This document shows positions 38,579 to 48,323 of a stretch of 64,000 nucleotides of DNA, piece by piece (positions within the stretch are counted from its first letter, which is position 1; each line of letters begins with the position of its first letter). The notes below the pieces were generated by a model, which worked only from the letters and a program-made list of their open reading frames with translations, was not told the DNA's origin and did not search any database. The DNA lies in contig CAIQIA010000002.1 in the NCBI GenBank assembly GCA_903871775.1, positions 124,001 to 188,000 of the forward strand, read 5' to 3'. The DNA comes from an uncultured cyanobacterium (GTDB lineage Bacteria > Cyanobacteriota > Cyanobacteriia > PCC-6307 > Cyanobiaceae). A program made the position numbers and the translations under genes.

Positions 38579-39604
38579 ATGGGGGCGCCGGAGCACGACG
38601 ATGGGGGCCTCCCGCGGGCGCGGCTGCTGCTGGAGCGGGGCGACTACCGCGCGGCCCTGACCCTGCTGATGCCCCTGGCCGAGACCTGGCCGGTGACCGT
38701 CGAGGCCGGGGCCGAGGTGCGGCTGCTGATGGCCACGGCCCACCAGGGGCTGGGGGACCGGCAGGCCGCCCTGGCCTGCTGCCGTGCCGCCGCCGCCGGC
38801 GGCAGCCGCTGGCGACGCCAGGCCGAGGCGGTCCTCGAGATCCTCGAGGCCCCCGAACTGCGTCGACCCGCCGAATGGGCCCTGACCCTGCCACGGCTGG
38901 AGGAGGCCCCACCCCTGGAGGGGCGCCGGGGCGGTGGCGGCGGATCCCGCCGGACGCCGGTGCCCGCGCCGCCCGCCGCACCGGTGGGACGCACCCGTGC
39001 CCCCCTCGGCTTCGCCCTGGTGGCGACAGCCCTGCTGCTGCTGCTCACGGTGCTGCTCTCGGGGTGCCTGCGCATCGAGACGACCCTTGACTTTTCTGCC
39101 CCCGGCCGGGTGCGGCTGGAGCAGCACCTGCTCGACGGCAACGGCCGGGAGCTCGGCGATGGCCGCCAGCTCGCGGCCGCCGCCCTGCTCACCCCCGACC
39201 AGCTGCGCCAGCGCCTGGCCGCCGGGACGGCCAGGGCCGCCGATGTGCTGGGCAAGCCGTTGCCGGCGCCGGAGCTCGACTGGCACGAGCGCAACTGGAT
39301 CGTGGGCGTGTGGCAACGCATCGACCTGCGCTGGGACCTCAGGGATCTGGAACCCGTGGCGGGCCTCGAGCTGCCCCTGCATCTGCGGCCCCTGTCCGCC
39401 TCCGCCGTGAGGCTGGCCGAACCGCTCACCACCGACGACGACCCCGCCGGCGGACGGCTCTGGCAGCTGCAGCCGGGGGCGGTGAACCGGCTGCAGCTGG
39501 CCTGCTGGCGCTGGAGCGCCCTGGGGCTCGGCAGCCTGGCGATCGGGGCAGCAGTGCTGCTGGTGCTGCTGCTGCAGCGGTTGCTGCCGACGCCGACCCC
39601 CTAG
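38579..39604 (+). CDS. TPR-like N-terminus fused to a DUF3153-type domain
   Basis: A 341-residue protein. Residues ~10-85 look like two TPR-like helical hairpins (ARLLLERGDYRAALTLLMPLAE; LLMATAHQGLGDRQAALACCRAAA). A Gly/Pro-rich linker is followed by a membrane helix (LVATALLLLLTVLLSGCLRIETTLDF; lipobox-like LLSGC) and a DUF3153/LppM-like beta domain, closing with another membrane helix (LGSLAIGAAVLLVLLLQRLLP). The TPR-plus-DUF3153 joining is the odd point. Its TAG stop and the priA stop share the same CTAG palindrome at 39601-39604. Confidence 0.75.
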   Translation: MGAPEHDDGGLPRARLLLERGDYRAALTLLMPLAETWPVTVEAGAEVRLLMATAHQGLGDRQAALACCRAAAAGGSRWRRQAEAVLEILEAPELRRPAEWALTLPRLEEAPPLEGRRGGGGGSRRTPVPAPPAAPVGRTRAPLGFALVATALLLLLTVLLSGCLRIETTLDFSAPGRVRLEQHLLDGNGRELGDGRQLAAAALLTPDQLRQRLAAGTARAADVLGKPLPAPELDWHERNWIVGVWQRIDLRWDLRDLEPVAGLELPLHLRPLSASAVRLAEPLTTDDDPAGGRLWQLQPGAVNRLQLACWRWSALGLGSLAIGAAVLLVLLLQRLLPTPTP

Positions 39605-41880
39605 AGCTCCAGCGGGTCTGGATCAATGGTCAGGTGCACAGCCCGGGGCAGGGAGCGGCGCAGATCGGCCTCCGGTGGCAGGGGCAGGGGGCTGCCGTCG
39701 GGCCCATGGAGCAGCAGCTGCCAGCGGCTGAGACCGGCGATGCGGCTGCGGGGGGCAGGGGCGGGACCGATGGCCTGCCAGCCGGTGCCCACCAGCCGGG
39801 GCTCCAGCAGCGTGCGGATGCCGGTGGCCGCGCTGGCGGTCACGCTGGCCTGGGGACCGGCGAAGCGAAGCAGGCAGGCCCTGGCGAAGGGCACGAGCCC
39901 CGCCTGGCGCCGCAGGGCCGCCTCGTCTTCGAGAAAGCGTCCATAACGCCCATCGACCAGATGGCGGATGACCCGATGCTCCGGGCTGTAGGTCTGCACG
40001 ATCACCTCACCGGGCCGTTCGCCCCGGCCCGCCCGGCCGGCCAGCTGCAGCAGCAGCTGCAGGGCTTCCTCGGCGGCCCGCAGATCCGGTCGGTGCAGCT
40101 GACCATCGGCCGCCAGCACCGCCGCCAGGGTCACCCGCGGCAGGTCCATCCCCTTGGCCAGCATCTGGGTGCCCACCAGCACGTCGGCCTCCCCATCGGC
40201 GAAGCACTGCAGCAGGCGCTGATGGCCGTCCCGACCGCGGGTGCTGTCGCGGTCGAAGCGCAGCAGCCGCAGTCCCTCCAGCTCGAGGGCCAGCTGGTCG
40301 ACCACCCGCTGGGTGCCGGCGCCGAAGGGGCGGAAGGCGGTCGAGCCGCAGTGGCCGCAGCGGGTCTCCACCTCCTGACGGTGGTCGCACCAGTGGCAGC
40401 GCAGCCAACTGCTGCCATCCCGGCGCCGGTGCACCGTGAGGCTGACGTCGCAATGGGGACAGGGGACGGCTTCGCCGCAGCTGCGGCAGCTGAGAAAGGT
40501 GCTGTAGCCGCGCCGCGGGACGAGCACCACCGCCTGTTCGCCGCGGTCGGGCAGGCCGGCGAGGCGGTCGAGCAGCGGCCGGCTGAGCAGCCGACGGTGG
40601 CCATCGGCCAGTTCGCCCCGCATGTCCACCACCAGCACCCGGGGCAGGGGCCGGTCCTCGATGCGCGAGGGGAGCTGCAGCAACCGCAGGTCCCCCCCGG
40701 GCTCGACGCAGCGGCGCCAGCTCTCGAGGCGGGGCGTGGCACTGCCGAGGAGCAGCCGGCATCCCTCCAGCTGCACCCGCCGGCGGGCCACCGTTGCCGT
40801 GTGGTAGCAGGGCATCGGCGATTCCTGCTTGTACGACCCGTCGTGCTCCTCGTCGAGCACGATCAGCCCCAGCTGCGGCAACGGCAGAAAGATCGCCGAG
40901 CGCGTGCCCACCACGAGCAGGGGAGCCCCCCGGCGACAGCGTCGCCAGACCTGGGTGCGCTCACTGTCGGTGAGGCCTGAATGAAAGGCCAGCACGGCGT
41001 TCTCGCCGAAACGACGGCGGCTGCGCTCGAGCAGCTGCGGCACCAGGCCGATCTCAGGGGTCAGCAGCAGCACGCTGCGGTCGGCCGCCAGGTGCTCGGC
41101 GGCCGACCGCAGATACACCTCGGTCTTCCCCGAACCGGTGACACCCCACAGCAACCATTCCCGCTGCTGCGGATCCGCGGCCATGGCCGCCAGGGCATCG
41201 GCCTGGGCCGGGGTGAGGGGGGGCAGGGCCGCCGCCGGGGGCACCAGCGGCCCCGCGGGGGTGGCGGACCCCGGAGCCTGGGCCTCGATCGTGATCATGC
41301 CCTCCCGGGCCAGGGCCTGCACCAGCGCCCGGCTCCAGCCCTCCCGCTCGAGCTCGGCCACCGGCCGCGGACCGCTCTGCCGCAGCGCCGCCAGCAGCGC
41401 CTGCTGCCGCGGGGTGAGGGTCGCGACGGCGTCGGAGCCGGCGGCGGATCGCTCGGGCCGGGGAACGGCGACCTGCCGACGGCGTTCCCCACCCGCGGAG
41501 GGGGTGCGGCGCCCGAGCCAGCCGCTGGGCAGGGCCGTGCGCAGCACCTGGAAGGGGCTGGTGTGGCAGTCCTGGGCCACGGCGGCCAGCAGGGCGTGCC
41601 AGGCCGGCGTGACGGCCGCGGCCTCGATCCGCTCCAGCACCGGCTCCAGGGCCATGGCAGGCAGACCGGCGGGCTCGGCAGCCACGACCAGCCCCTGGTG
41701 GGGACGGCCCCTGAGACGCACCCGCACCACATCGCCCGGGGCAAGGGTTTCACCCCGCAGGGCACAGAGCCGTCCGTCGTAGGTGAGACAGCGGCCCTCC
41801 CGGCCGGCCTCGACCCAGACGGAGAGCGGCAGGGGGTCGTGTCGGGGGACGGAATCCTCGGGGTCCACCATCCCGCCCAT
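39601..41880 (-). CDS. priA: Primosomal protein N' (PriA helicase)
   Basis: Restarts stalled replication forks: a 3'-to-5' superfamily 2 helicase. About 759 residues from ATG at 41880 (a second ATG at 41871 is possible). Seen: N-terminal DNA-binding domain (VVRVRLRGRPHQGLVV), Walker A GVTGSGKTEVYLR, DEEH box in VLDEEHDGSYKQE, LLLGSATPRLES, the zinc-binding cysteines (CRSCGEAVPCPHC, CHWC, CGHC) and LVGTQMLAKGMDLPRVTL. The open frame continues upstream antisense through rpoD to 43053; I exclude that. Shares CTAG with the DUF3153 stop. Confidence 0.95.
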   Translation of the reverse strand: MGGMVDPEDSVPRHDPLPLSVWVEAGREGRCLTYDGRLCALRGETLAPGDVVRVRLRGRPHQGLVVAAEPAGLPAMALEPVLERIEAAAVTPAWHALLAAVAQDCHTSPFQVLRTALPSGWLGRRTPSAGGERRRQVAVPRPERSAAGSDAVATLTPRQQALLAALRQSGPRPVAELEREGWSRALVQALAREGMITIEAQAPGSATPAGPLVPPAAALPPLTPAQADALAAMAADPQQREWLLWGVTGSGKTEVYLRSAAEHLAADRSVLLLTPEIGLVPQLLERSRRRFGENAVLAFHSGLTDSERTQVWRRCRRGAPLLVVGTRSAIFLPLPQLGLIVLDEEHDGSYKQESPMPCYHTATVARRRVQLEGCRLLLGSATPRLESWRRCVEPGGDLRLLQLPSRIEDRPLPRVLVVDMRGELADGHRRLLSRPLLDRLAGLPDRGEQAVVLVPRRGYSTFLSCRSCGEAVPCPHCDVSLTVHRRRDGSSWLRCHWCDHRQEVETRCGHCGSTAFRPFGAGTQRVVDQLALELEGLRLLRFDRDSTRGRDGHQRLLQCFADGEADVLVGTQMLAKGMDLPRVTLAAVLAADGQLHRPDLRAAEEALQLLLQLAGRAGRGERPGEVIVQTYSPEHRVIRHLVDGRYGRFLEDEAALRRQAGLVPFARACLLRFAGPQASVTASAATGIRTLLEPRLVGTGWQAIGPAPAPRSRIAGLSRWQLLLHGPDGSPLPLPPEADLRRSLPRAVHLTIDPDPLEL

Positions 41881-42195
41881 CGGGATGAGACTAACCCCTT
41901 GCGGCCGGGACGAGCTTTTCTTAAGATTGGTGAGTTGAGCCGCATGCCGGCAGTCGGAACGACGCACCGTTCCGTCCAGAGGGAAGACCATCGCACCCTT
42001 GCGTGTCGGGTCTGAGATCACCCCTGCCAACGGTGCGTCCGTCGGTTCGCTGACACCTACCCGCTTTCCGTCCAGCGTCGTCCATTTCCATATCGCCGTC
42101 CGCGACACTCCGCCGCGGAAGGCTGTTGCGTCTGCGTCGCCCCGCGCGGTGACGCCTGACGGTTTCTGCCCAGCCCCGTCTGCCTCCCCTCCTCG
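41881..42195 (+). promoter_or_regulatory. Intergenic leader of rpoD with a sigma-70-type promoter
   Basis: A 315-base region. TTGCGG (41899-41904), a 17-base spacer and TAAGAT (41922-41927) form a good -35/-10 pair for rpoD, which would leave a 5' leader of about 260 bases. The rest has no other clear gene. An open frame from TTG at 41999 to 42199 (66 codons) ends over the rpoD ATG (ATGA); its composition is unlike the surrounding proteins, so I treat it as unproven. priA reads away on the other strand. Confidence 0.5.
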
Positions 42196-43524
42196 ATGAC
42201 CACATCCCTTCCCCCCGTGGTGGAGTCCGTTGCCACCCTGCGTGCCGACGACATCCTGGCCGTGATTCCCGGCGACAGCACCTCCGCAGCCGTTGATGGC
42301 GTCGCCGATGACACAGCCCCCGCGGTGGTGAAGACCCGCACGAAGGCCAAGGCCAGATCCGCGGCGGAGCCGAAAGCAAAGACCGCCAAGGCCAAGGCCC
42401 CGGCCGCCAAGGGCAAAACCAAGGCCAAGGCGACCGATGACGCCGGGGAGGATCTGCTGGAGGAGGCGGCCGATGAGCTGCTGGCGGCCGCCGATGCCCT
42501 GCCGGCAGAGGATGAGGCCGACAGCCGCACCGCACGGACGGCCCGCACCGCCAGCATCAAGCTGGGCCCCAAGGGAGTGTACACCGAGGATTCGATCCGG
42601 GTGTATCTGCAGGAGATCGGGCGGATCCGCCTGCTGCGGCCCGACGAAGAGATCGAGCTGGCCCGCAAGATCGCCGACCTGCTGCAGCTCGAGGAGCTGG
42701 CGGCCCAGTTCGAGAGCGACCACGGCCACGCCCCCGACACCAAGGAGTGGGCCGCCCTGGTGGACATGCCCCTGATCAAGTTCCGCCGTCGCTTGCTCCT
42801 GGGCCGCCGGGCCAAGGAAAAGATGGTTCAGTCGAACCTGCGGCTGGTCGTCTCGATCGCCAAGAAGTACATGAACAGGGGCCTGTCGTTCCAGGATCTG
42901 ATCCAGGAAGGCAGCCTCGGCCTGATCCGGGCCGCCGAGAAGTTTGACCACGAGAAGGGTTACAAGTTCTCCACCTACGCCACCTGGTGGATCCGCCAGG
43001 CCATCACCCGGGCCATCGCCGACCAGAGCCGCACGATCCGCCTGCCGGTGCATCTCTACGAGACCATCTCCCGCATCAAGAAGACCACCAAGGTGCTCAG
43101 CCAGGAGTTCGGCCGCAAGCCGACCGAGGAGGAGATCGCCGAGAGCATGGAGATGACGATCGAGAAGCTGCGGTTCATCGCCAAGTCGGCGCAGCTGCCC
43201 ATCTCGCTCGAGACGCCCATCGGCAAGGAGGAAGACTCACGTCTCGGTGATTTCATCGAGGCCGACATCGAGAACCCTGACCAGGACGTGGCCAAGAACC
43301 TGCTGCGGGAAGACCTGGAAGGGGTGCTGGCCACCCTCAGCCCCCGGGAGCGCGACGTGCTGCGGCTGCGCTACGGCCTCGACGACGGCCGCATGAAGAC
43401 CCTGGAGGAGATCGGCCAGATCTTCGACGTCACCCGCGAACGGATCCGTCAGATCGAGGCGAAGGCCCTGCGCAAACTGCGCCATCCCAACCGCAACGGT
43501 GTTCTGAAGGAATACATCAAATGA
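42196..43524 (+). CDS. rpoD: Principal RNA polymerase sigma factor (group 1, RpoD/SigA)
   Basis: Directs RNA polymerase to housekeeping promoters. 442 residues: a Lys/Ala-rich N-terminal region (residues ~50-110, [13 protein letters not shown] and similar), region 1.2 [15 protein letters not shown], region 2 with [12 protein letters not shown] and [18 protein letters not shown], region 3, and region 4 [31 protein letters not shown]. Group 1 features, including the long N-terminus and a perfect region 2.4, mark it as the principal factor. Stop overlaps the DUF1824 start (ATGA). Confidence 0.97.
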   Translation: MTTSLPPVVESVATLRADDILAVIPGDSTSAAVDGVADDTAPAVVKTRTKAKARSAAEPKAKTAKAKAPAAKGKTKAKATDDAGEDLLEEAADELLAAADALPAEDEADSRTARTARTASIKLGPKGVYTEDSIRVYLQEIGRIRLLRPDEEIELARKIADLLQLEELAAQFESDHGHAPDTKEWAALVDMPLIKFRRRLLLGRRAKEKMVQSNLRLVVSIAKKYMNRGLSFQDLIQEGSLGLIRAAEKFDHEKGYKFSTYATWWIRQAITRAIADQSRTIRLPVHLYETISRIKKTTKVLSQEFGRKPTEEEIAESMEMTIEKLRFIAKSAQLPISLETPIGKEEDSRLGDFIEADIENPDQDVAKNLLREDLEGVLATLSPRERDVLRLRYGLDDGRMKTLEEIGQIFDVTRERIRQIEAKALRKLRHPNRNGVLKEYIK

Positions 43525-43931
43525 CGCTGACCCTCGCCGACCTCCGGGCCCTGCGGTCGGCGCCGGACCTCGACGGCGACCAGCGTCGAGGTCTGGCCCA
43601 TGAACTGCAGGACCGCCTGGCGGCCTGCAGCTGGTGCACGGTGGGGATCATGGCGCCGGAGGCCAGCGTCGCCATCGAGGTGCTGCGGCAGCTGGAGGCG
43701 TCCCTGAGCTGGGAGCCCCTGGCCCTGGGGGGCGAGCCTCTGCCCGATGGACCGGTGTTTCTGAAGGGCAACCAGAACACCGGCCTGGCCCTGCTGCGGG
43801 CCGAGTCAGGCCTGGGGCAGGGTGTGCTGATCAGCGGCCACGACGCCGTTGACCCGGCCGGCGAAGGGACCTGGGGCCCCCTGCCGCTGGATTTCTTCAC
43901 GCCAGGCGTCCGGGCGGCTGCCGATCCGTAG
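43521..43931 (+). CDS. DUF1824 family protein
   Basis: A 136-residue cyanobacterial protein: [21 protein letters not shown], a core [24 protein letters not shown], and [15 protein letters not shown] near residue 80, which fit DUF1824. Function unknown. Overlap with rpoD suggests co-expression with the principal sigma factor, a constant arrangement worth noting but not a functional proof. Confidence 0.82.
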   Translation: MTLTLADLRALRSAPDLDGDQRRGLAHELQDRLAACSWCTVGIMAPEASVAIEVLRQLEASLSWEPLALGGEPLPDGPVFLKGNQNTGLALLRAESGLGQGVLISGHDAVDPAGEGTWGPLPLDFFTPGVRAAADP

Positions 43932-43977
43932 GCTGGTCGGCTGTTGAAAGCCGGCACGGCCGGGTCAGAACCACGCC

Positions 43978-44931
43978 ATGACGGCCTCCCTCCTGCGCAT
44001 CGCTTCCCGTCGCAGCCAGCTGGCGATGGTGCAGACCGAATGGGTGCGCGACGAACTGCAGCGCCACCACGCCGGCCTTGAGGTGAGCATCGAGGCCATG
44101 GCCACCCAGGGCGACAAGATCCTGGATGTGGCCCTGGCCAAGATCGGCGACAAGGGTCTCTTCACCAAGGAGCTGGAGGCGCAGATGCTGGTGGGCCGGG
44201 CCGACGTGGCCGTCCACAGCCTCAAGGACCTGCCCACCAACCTGCCGGAGGGCCTGATGCTCGGCTGCATCACCGAACGGGAGGATCCGGCGGATGCCGT
44301 GGTGATGCATGCCCGCCATCGGGAGGCCACCCTGGCCACCCTGCCCGAAGGCAGCATCGTGGGCACCAGCTCCCTGCGGCGGCTGGCCCAGCTGCGCCAC
44401 CACTACCCCCACCTGCGCTTCGACGACATCCGCGGCAACGTGATCACGCGACTGGAGAAGCTCGATGCCGGTCAGTTCGACTGCCTGATCCTGGCGGCCG
44501 CAGGCCTGGGCCGCCTCGGGCTGGCCGACCGCATCCACGAATGCCTTGACCCCTCCATCTCGCTCCACGCCGTCGGCCAGGGGGCCCTCGGCATTGAATG
44601 CCGCCAGGACGACGGGGCGATGCTGGAGCTGATCAAAGTGCTCGAGCATCGCCCCACTGCTGAGCGCTGCCTGGCGGAACGGGCCTTTCTGCGACAGCTG
44701 GAGGGGGGATGCCAGGTGCCGATCGGTGTCTCGAGCCACATCGAGGCCGACACCCTTGTGCTCACCGGTATGGTGGCCAGCCTCGACGGTCAGCGGCTGA
44801 TCCGCGACAGCGTCAGCGGACCACGCCTGGATCCTGAGGCCCTGGGCATCGACCTGGCGGAGCGCCTGCGCAGCCAGGGTGCCGGGGAGATCCTGGCCCG
44901 GATCTTCGCCGATGTCCGACCCCAGGCCTGA
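43978..44931 (+). CDS. hemC: Hydroxymethylbilane synthase (porphobilinogen deaminase)
   Basis: Polymerises four porphobilinogens to hydroxymethylbilane, common to heme, chlorophyll, bilin and cobalamin. 317 residues: [58 protein letters not shown], and the dipyrromethane cofactor Cys in GGCQVPIG (C245). Family length. Its 3' end overlaps the CLC gene by 20 bases. Confidence 0.97.
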   Translation: MTASLLRIASRRSQLAMVQTEWVRDELQRHHAGLEVSIEAMATQGDKILDVALAKIGDKGLFTKELEAQMLVGRADVAVHSLKDLPTNLPEGLMLGCITEREDPADAVVMHARHREATLATLPEGSIVGTSSLRRLAQLRHHYPHLRFDDIRGNVITRLEKLDAGQFDCLILAAAGLGRLGLADRIHECLDPSISLHAVGQGALGIECRQDDGAMLELIKVLEHRPTAERCLAERAFLRQLEGGCQVPIGVSSHIEADTLVLTGMVASLDGQRLIRDSVSGPRLDPEALGIDLAERLRSQGAGEILARIFADVRPQA

Positions 44932-46891
44932 AACCCGCCCGGAAGCCACCGCAGCGCCTTTTCAGTGGGGGCTGCTGGCCTGGGCGGCCCTGGTGGGCCT
45001 GCTGACGGGCCTGGCCATCGTCGGCTTCCACTACCTGCTGGGGTTCATCAACAGCCTGGTGTACGGGCCCTTCGTGGCCTTCGTGCTGGACCTCACGGCA
45101 TCGCCGGCGCAACCGCCGCCGGCGCCCCTGCCCCTCCCCGAGCCGCCGCTGCCCGTGTCGACCCCCCTGCGGTCGCTGCTGCAGATGGGCCTGGGGGGCA
45201 TGGGCCTGCTGCCGCCACCGCCGCCACCGCCACCGGCGGTGCCCCTGCCCCCGCCGGTGCCCCCCACCCCGCCCTGGCTCAACACCTGGCCCGTGGTGCT
45301 GGGCCCGGTGCTCGGCGGCGTGCTGGTGGGGCTGCTGCGGCGGCTGGTGCCCGACCCCGGCCCCAGCCTGCCGAGCCTGATGGCCATGGCCGACGGGCGG
45401 CTGCAGGCCAGACCACAGCTGCCCCTGGCCCGCCTGCTGGGGGCCTCGATCAGCCTCGGCAGCGGCGCCTCCCTCGGGCCCGAGGGGCCCAGCGTCGAGA
45501 GCGGCGGCAACATCGGCCTCTGGATCGGCCAGCGGGCCGGCCTCACCCCGGAGGCCCTGCGGGCCCTGGTGGGCGCCGGCGTGGCGGCCGGTCTGGCCGC
45601 CGGCTTCAAGGCCCCCATCGCCGGACTGTTCTTCGCCTTCGAGGGGGCCTACAGCACGATTCCCGGCCGGCCGAGCCTGCGGGCGGTGCTGGTGGCGGCC
45701 GTGAGCTCCACCCTGGTCACGCAGCTGGGCCTGGGGGACCGGCCGATCTTCCGGCTGCCGGCCTATGAGGTGCGCTCGCCGCTCGAGCTGCCCCTCTACC
45801 TGGGCCTGGGTCTGCTGGCCAGCCTGGTGTCGCTCGGTCTGGTGCGGTTGCTGGGCCTCGGCCGCAGCCCGCGGGTGCAGCGCCAGCTGCGTCGCCTCCC
45901 CCCCTGGCTGCTGACGGGGCTGGGGGGGCTGGGGGTGGGGGTGCTCGCCCTGGGCTTCCCGCAGGTGCTGGGGGTCGGCTACGACACGGTCGAATCGTTG
46001 CTGGGGTCGGGGGGCGGCATCAGCCTGCTGACCCTGGCCCTGCTGCTGCTGGTGAAACTGCTGGCCACCGGCCTCAGCAACGCCACGGGCTTCATCGGCG
46101 GCGGCTTCGCCCCCTCCCTGTTCCTGGGGGCCGTGCTGGGCAGCTTCTACGGCCAGGTGCTGGGGGATGGCGGCCTGGGGTTGCCGGTGGCCGAACCGCC
46201 GGCCTACGCCATGGTCGGCATGGCCGCGGTGCTGGCCGGGGCCGCCCGGGCCCCGCTGACGGCGCTGCTGCTGCTGTTCGAGCTCACCCGCGACATCCGC
46301 ATCGTGCTGCCGCTGATGGCCGCTGCGGGCCTCAGCGCCCTGCTGGTGGAGCGCTGGCAGGGGCTCAGCGATCCGGGACTGCTGGGGCCCGATCCGGTGG
46401 AGGAAGGGCGCCGGGCGGTGCTGCGGGACCTGCCGATCGACCAGGCCCTCGAAGGCCGGGTGCCCCTGGTGCTGCCTGCGGACACACCGCCCCTGCAGGC
46501 GCTGGCGGCCCTGGTGGGGGCCGATGCCCACTGCCTGCTGGTGGAACGGGACGGCTGGGTCCAGGGGCTGGTGACCCTGGCCGACCTGCAGCAGGCCCTC
46601 AGCGCCGACCCTCCGGCCCAGAGCCTGGACGCCTGCCGGCGCTCCGACCTGGTGTGGCTGCCGGCGGACGCCGACCTCAGCCGTCTGGAAGATCAGCTGC
46701 GGCCCAAGGGGCTGCGTCAGCTGCCCGTGTTCCGGATCCCGGAAGGACCGGTGGATGCCCTGCCCCAGGGGTTGCCGGCCGAGGGGCTGGCGGTGGCGCA
46801 GCTGCGGGGCCTGGCCAGCCGGGATGGCATGACCCTTGCCCTGGCCCGCCGCCTGGGCGGCCTCGATTCAGCCCTCGACCTGCCGCTCTGA
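44912..46891 (+). CDS. CLC-family chloride channel/antiporter with proline-rich loop and CBS domains
   Basis: A 659-residue protein: CLC membrane core with [16 protein letters not shown] (gating Glu in GPEGP), [13 protein letters not shown] and the later [21 protein letters not shown]-terminal ~150 residues are a CBS pair ([49 protein letters not shown]). Between the first helix and the next, residues ~60-125 form a loop of [13 protein letters not shown] and PPPPPPPP stretches, longer than needed to link helices. Start from ATG at 44912 inside hemC. Convergent 3' overlap with the glutamine-synthetase gene. Confidence 0.9.
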   Translation: MSDPRPETRPEATAAPFQWGLLAWAALVGLLTGLAIVGFHYLLGFINSLVYGPFVAFVLDLTASPAQPPPAPLPLPEPPLPVSTPLRSLLQMGLGGMGLLPPPPPPPPAVPLPPPVPPTPPWLNTWPVVLGPVLGGVLVGLLRRLVPDPGPSLPSLMAMADGRLQARPQLPLARLLGASISLGSGASLGPEGPSVESGGNIGLWIGQRAGLTPEALRALVGAGVAAGLAAGFKAPIAGLFFAFEGAYSTIPGRPSLRAVLVAAVSSTLVTQLGLGDRPIFRLPAYEVRSPLELPLYLGLGLLASLVSLGLVRLLGLGRSPRVQRQLRRLPPWLLTGLGGLGVGVLALGFPQVLGVGYDTVESLLGSGGGISLLTLALLLLVKLLATGLSNATGFIGGGFAPSLFLGAVLGSFYGQVLGDGGLGLPVAEPPAYAMVGMAAVLAGAARAPLTALLLLFELTRDIRIVLPLMAAAGLSALLVERWQGLSDPGLLGPDPVEEGRRAVLRDLPIDQALEGRVPLVLPADTPPLQALAALVGADAHCLLVERDGWVQGLVTLADLQQALSADPPAQSLDACRRSDLVWLPADADLSRLEDQLRPKGLRQLPVFRIPEGPVDALPQGLPAEGLAVAQLRGLASRDGMTLALARRLGGLDSALDLPL

Positions 46892-48226
46892 CGGCGGCCA
46901 GAGGCGGGTGGAGGCGATCAGGGCCCCGTCGCTGAGGCCGCTGCAGCGGCGCACCTCCGCCTCGCGGGCCTCGATCACAGTGCGATGCAGGAGGGGGCCC
47001 ATCACCCGCGTCAGCAGGGGATGGGCGGCGAAGGCGGTGATGGCCGCCGGCAGGTCGCTGGGCAATCGCGGCGCCCCCTGACCGACCGGATCCCCCGTCA
47101 GCGGCGCCGGCAGGGGCCGCTGACGGGCCAGGTCATCGGCGGCCAGCGCCATCAGCGCCCCCAGCAGCAGGTAGGGGTTGGCGGCGGCATCGGCGATCTT
47201 GAGTTCGAGGTGGGCGGCCTCCCCCGGGCCGCCGGGGATGAGCCGCAGGGCGGCTTCGCGGTTCTCGACACCCCAGACCTGAAACGGTGCCGCCCAGTGG
47301 CTGGGCTGCAGCCGCCGGTACGACACCACCAGGGGGCAGGCCAGGGCCAGCAGGGCCGGCAGACTCTCGAGCAGCACCGCCACCAGCCCCTCCCCTTCTG
47401 CGGTGAGGCCGGCCACGCCGGCGCCACCGCTCAGCAGCGGTTCGCCGCCACGCCGCAGGCTGAGATGCACATGGCCGCCGTTGCCGACCCGATCGGCAGC
47501 GACCAGGGGGCTGAAACTGGCCCGCCAGCCGAAACGGCGGCTGACCCGCTGAATCAGCAGCCGCGCCAGCACCAGCCGGTCGGCGGCCTCCAGGGGTCCG
47601 GCGGCCGCCAGGGACAGTTCGAACTGGGCCGGTCCGTACTCGGGATGCAGCTGCAGCCAGGGCAGGTCGGCGGCATCGAGGGCGGCGGCCAGCGCCCCGA
47701 GGTAATCGAGGCCATCGAGCAGCCGATCGGCGCCGTAGGGGCCGCCGGTGGGAAGATCGTCGCCCAGCAGCACCCACTCGATCTCGCCGCCGATGCGGAT
47801 CTCGAGGCCGGCGGCCTCGAGGGCTCGGCGCCGGTCGCGGCAGAAAAGCCGCTGGTCGGCGGCATAGGGCTCACCGTTCTGCTCATGACGATCGGCCGCC
47901 AGCCAGCCCCAGCCCGCCTCGCCATCGAGCAGGGCCAGGCTGTCGAGGTCTGGCACGAGCCGCAGATCACCGTCGGGGCGGGCCAGGGACTGGGCCGGGT
48001 CGATGGCACCGGTGGCACCGAAGGCATCGGCCACCGGTGAGAAACCGACCCCTTCGGCCGCCACCCGCGGCAACCGTGCCAGGGGCACCGCCTTGACCAG
48101 CGGCAGACCGGCATGGTTCACAAACGTGATCGCCAGCTGGCGCACCCCCCGGTCCTGCAGCCCGGGGATCAACTCGCGGGCCCGCTCGGCCTGGATCTGG
48201 CGCTGGGCAGCGCTGAGGAGGGTCAT
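46868..48226 (-). CDS. Glutamine-synthetase-family enzyme
   Basis: A 452-residue protein of the glutamine synthetase fold: N-terminal beta-grasp (VRQLAITFVNHAGLPLVKAVPL), EWVLLG and HPEYGPAQFELSL for the metal-binding Glu, GNGGHVHLSL, SHWAAPFQVWGVENREAALRL (an Arg/Glu region of the active site) and LELKIADAAANPYLLLGALMA. This order matches gamma-glutamylpolyamine synthetase-like / GlnT-type members rather than the main GlnA. Substrate is not fixed by sequence alone. No ammonium or polyamine gene is adjacent. Its 3' end overlaps the CLC gene by 24 bases. Confidence 0.82.
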   Translation of the reverse strand: MTLLSAAQRQIQAERARELIPGLQDRGVRQLAITFVNHAGLPLVKAVPLARLPRVAAEGVGFSPVADAFGATGAIDPAQSLARPDGDLRLVPDLDSLALLDGEAGWGWLAADRHEQNGEPYAADQRLFCRDRRRALEAAGLEIRIGGEIEWVLLGDDLPTGGPYGADRLLDGLDYLGALAAALDAADLPWLQLHPEYGPAQFELSLAAAGPLEAADRLVLARLLIQRVSRRFGWRASFSPLVAADRVGNGGHVHLSLRRGGEPLLSGGAGVAGLTAEGEGLVAVLLESLPALLALACPLVVSYRRLQPSHWAAPFQVWGVENREAALRLIPGGPGEAAHLELKIADAAANPYLLLGALMALAADDLARQRPLPAPLTGDPVGQGAPRLPSDLPAAITAFAAHPLLTRVMGPLLHRTVIEAREAEVRRCSGLSDGALIASTRLWPPSERQVEG

Positions 48227-48323
48227 GGGTTCAACAGCCCGGGCGACCGGTCGATCTCCATCATCGGCAGGGCAGGCCGCTGGGGTCTGACTACCTTCGA
48301 AAGGACACCACCTGAGTGGCTCG

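Noticed and set aside
41881-43053. Upstream extension of the priA frame, antisense to rpoD
   Set aside because: The translation there mirrors rpoD coding; priA homology begins at 41880/41871.
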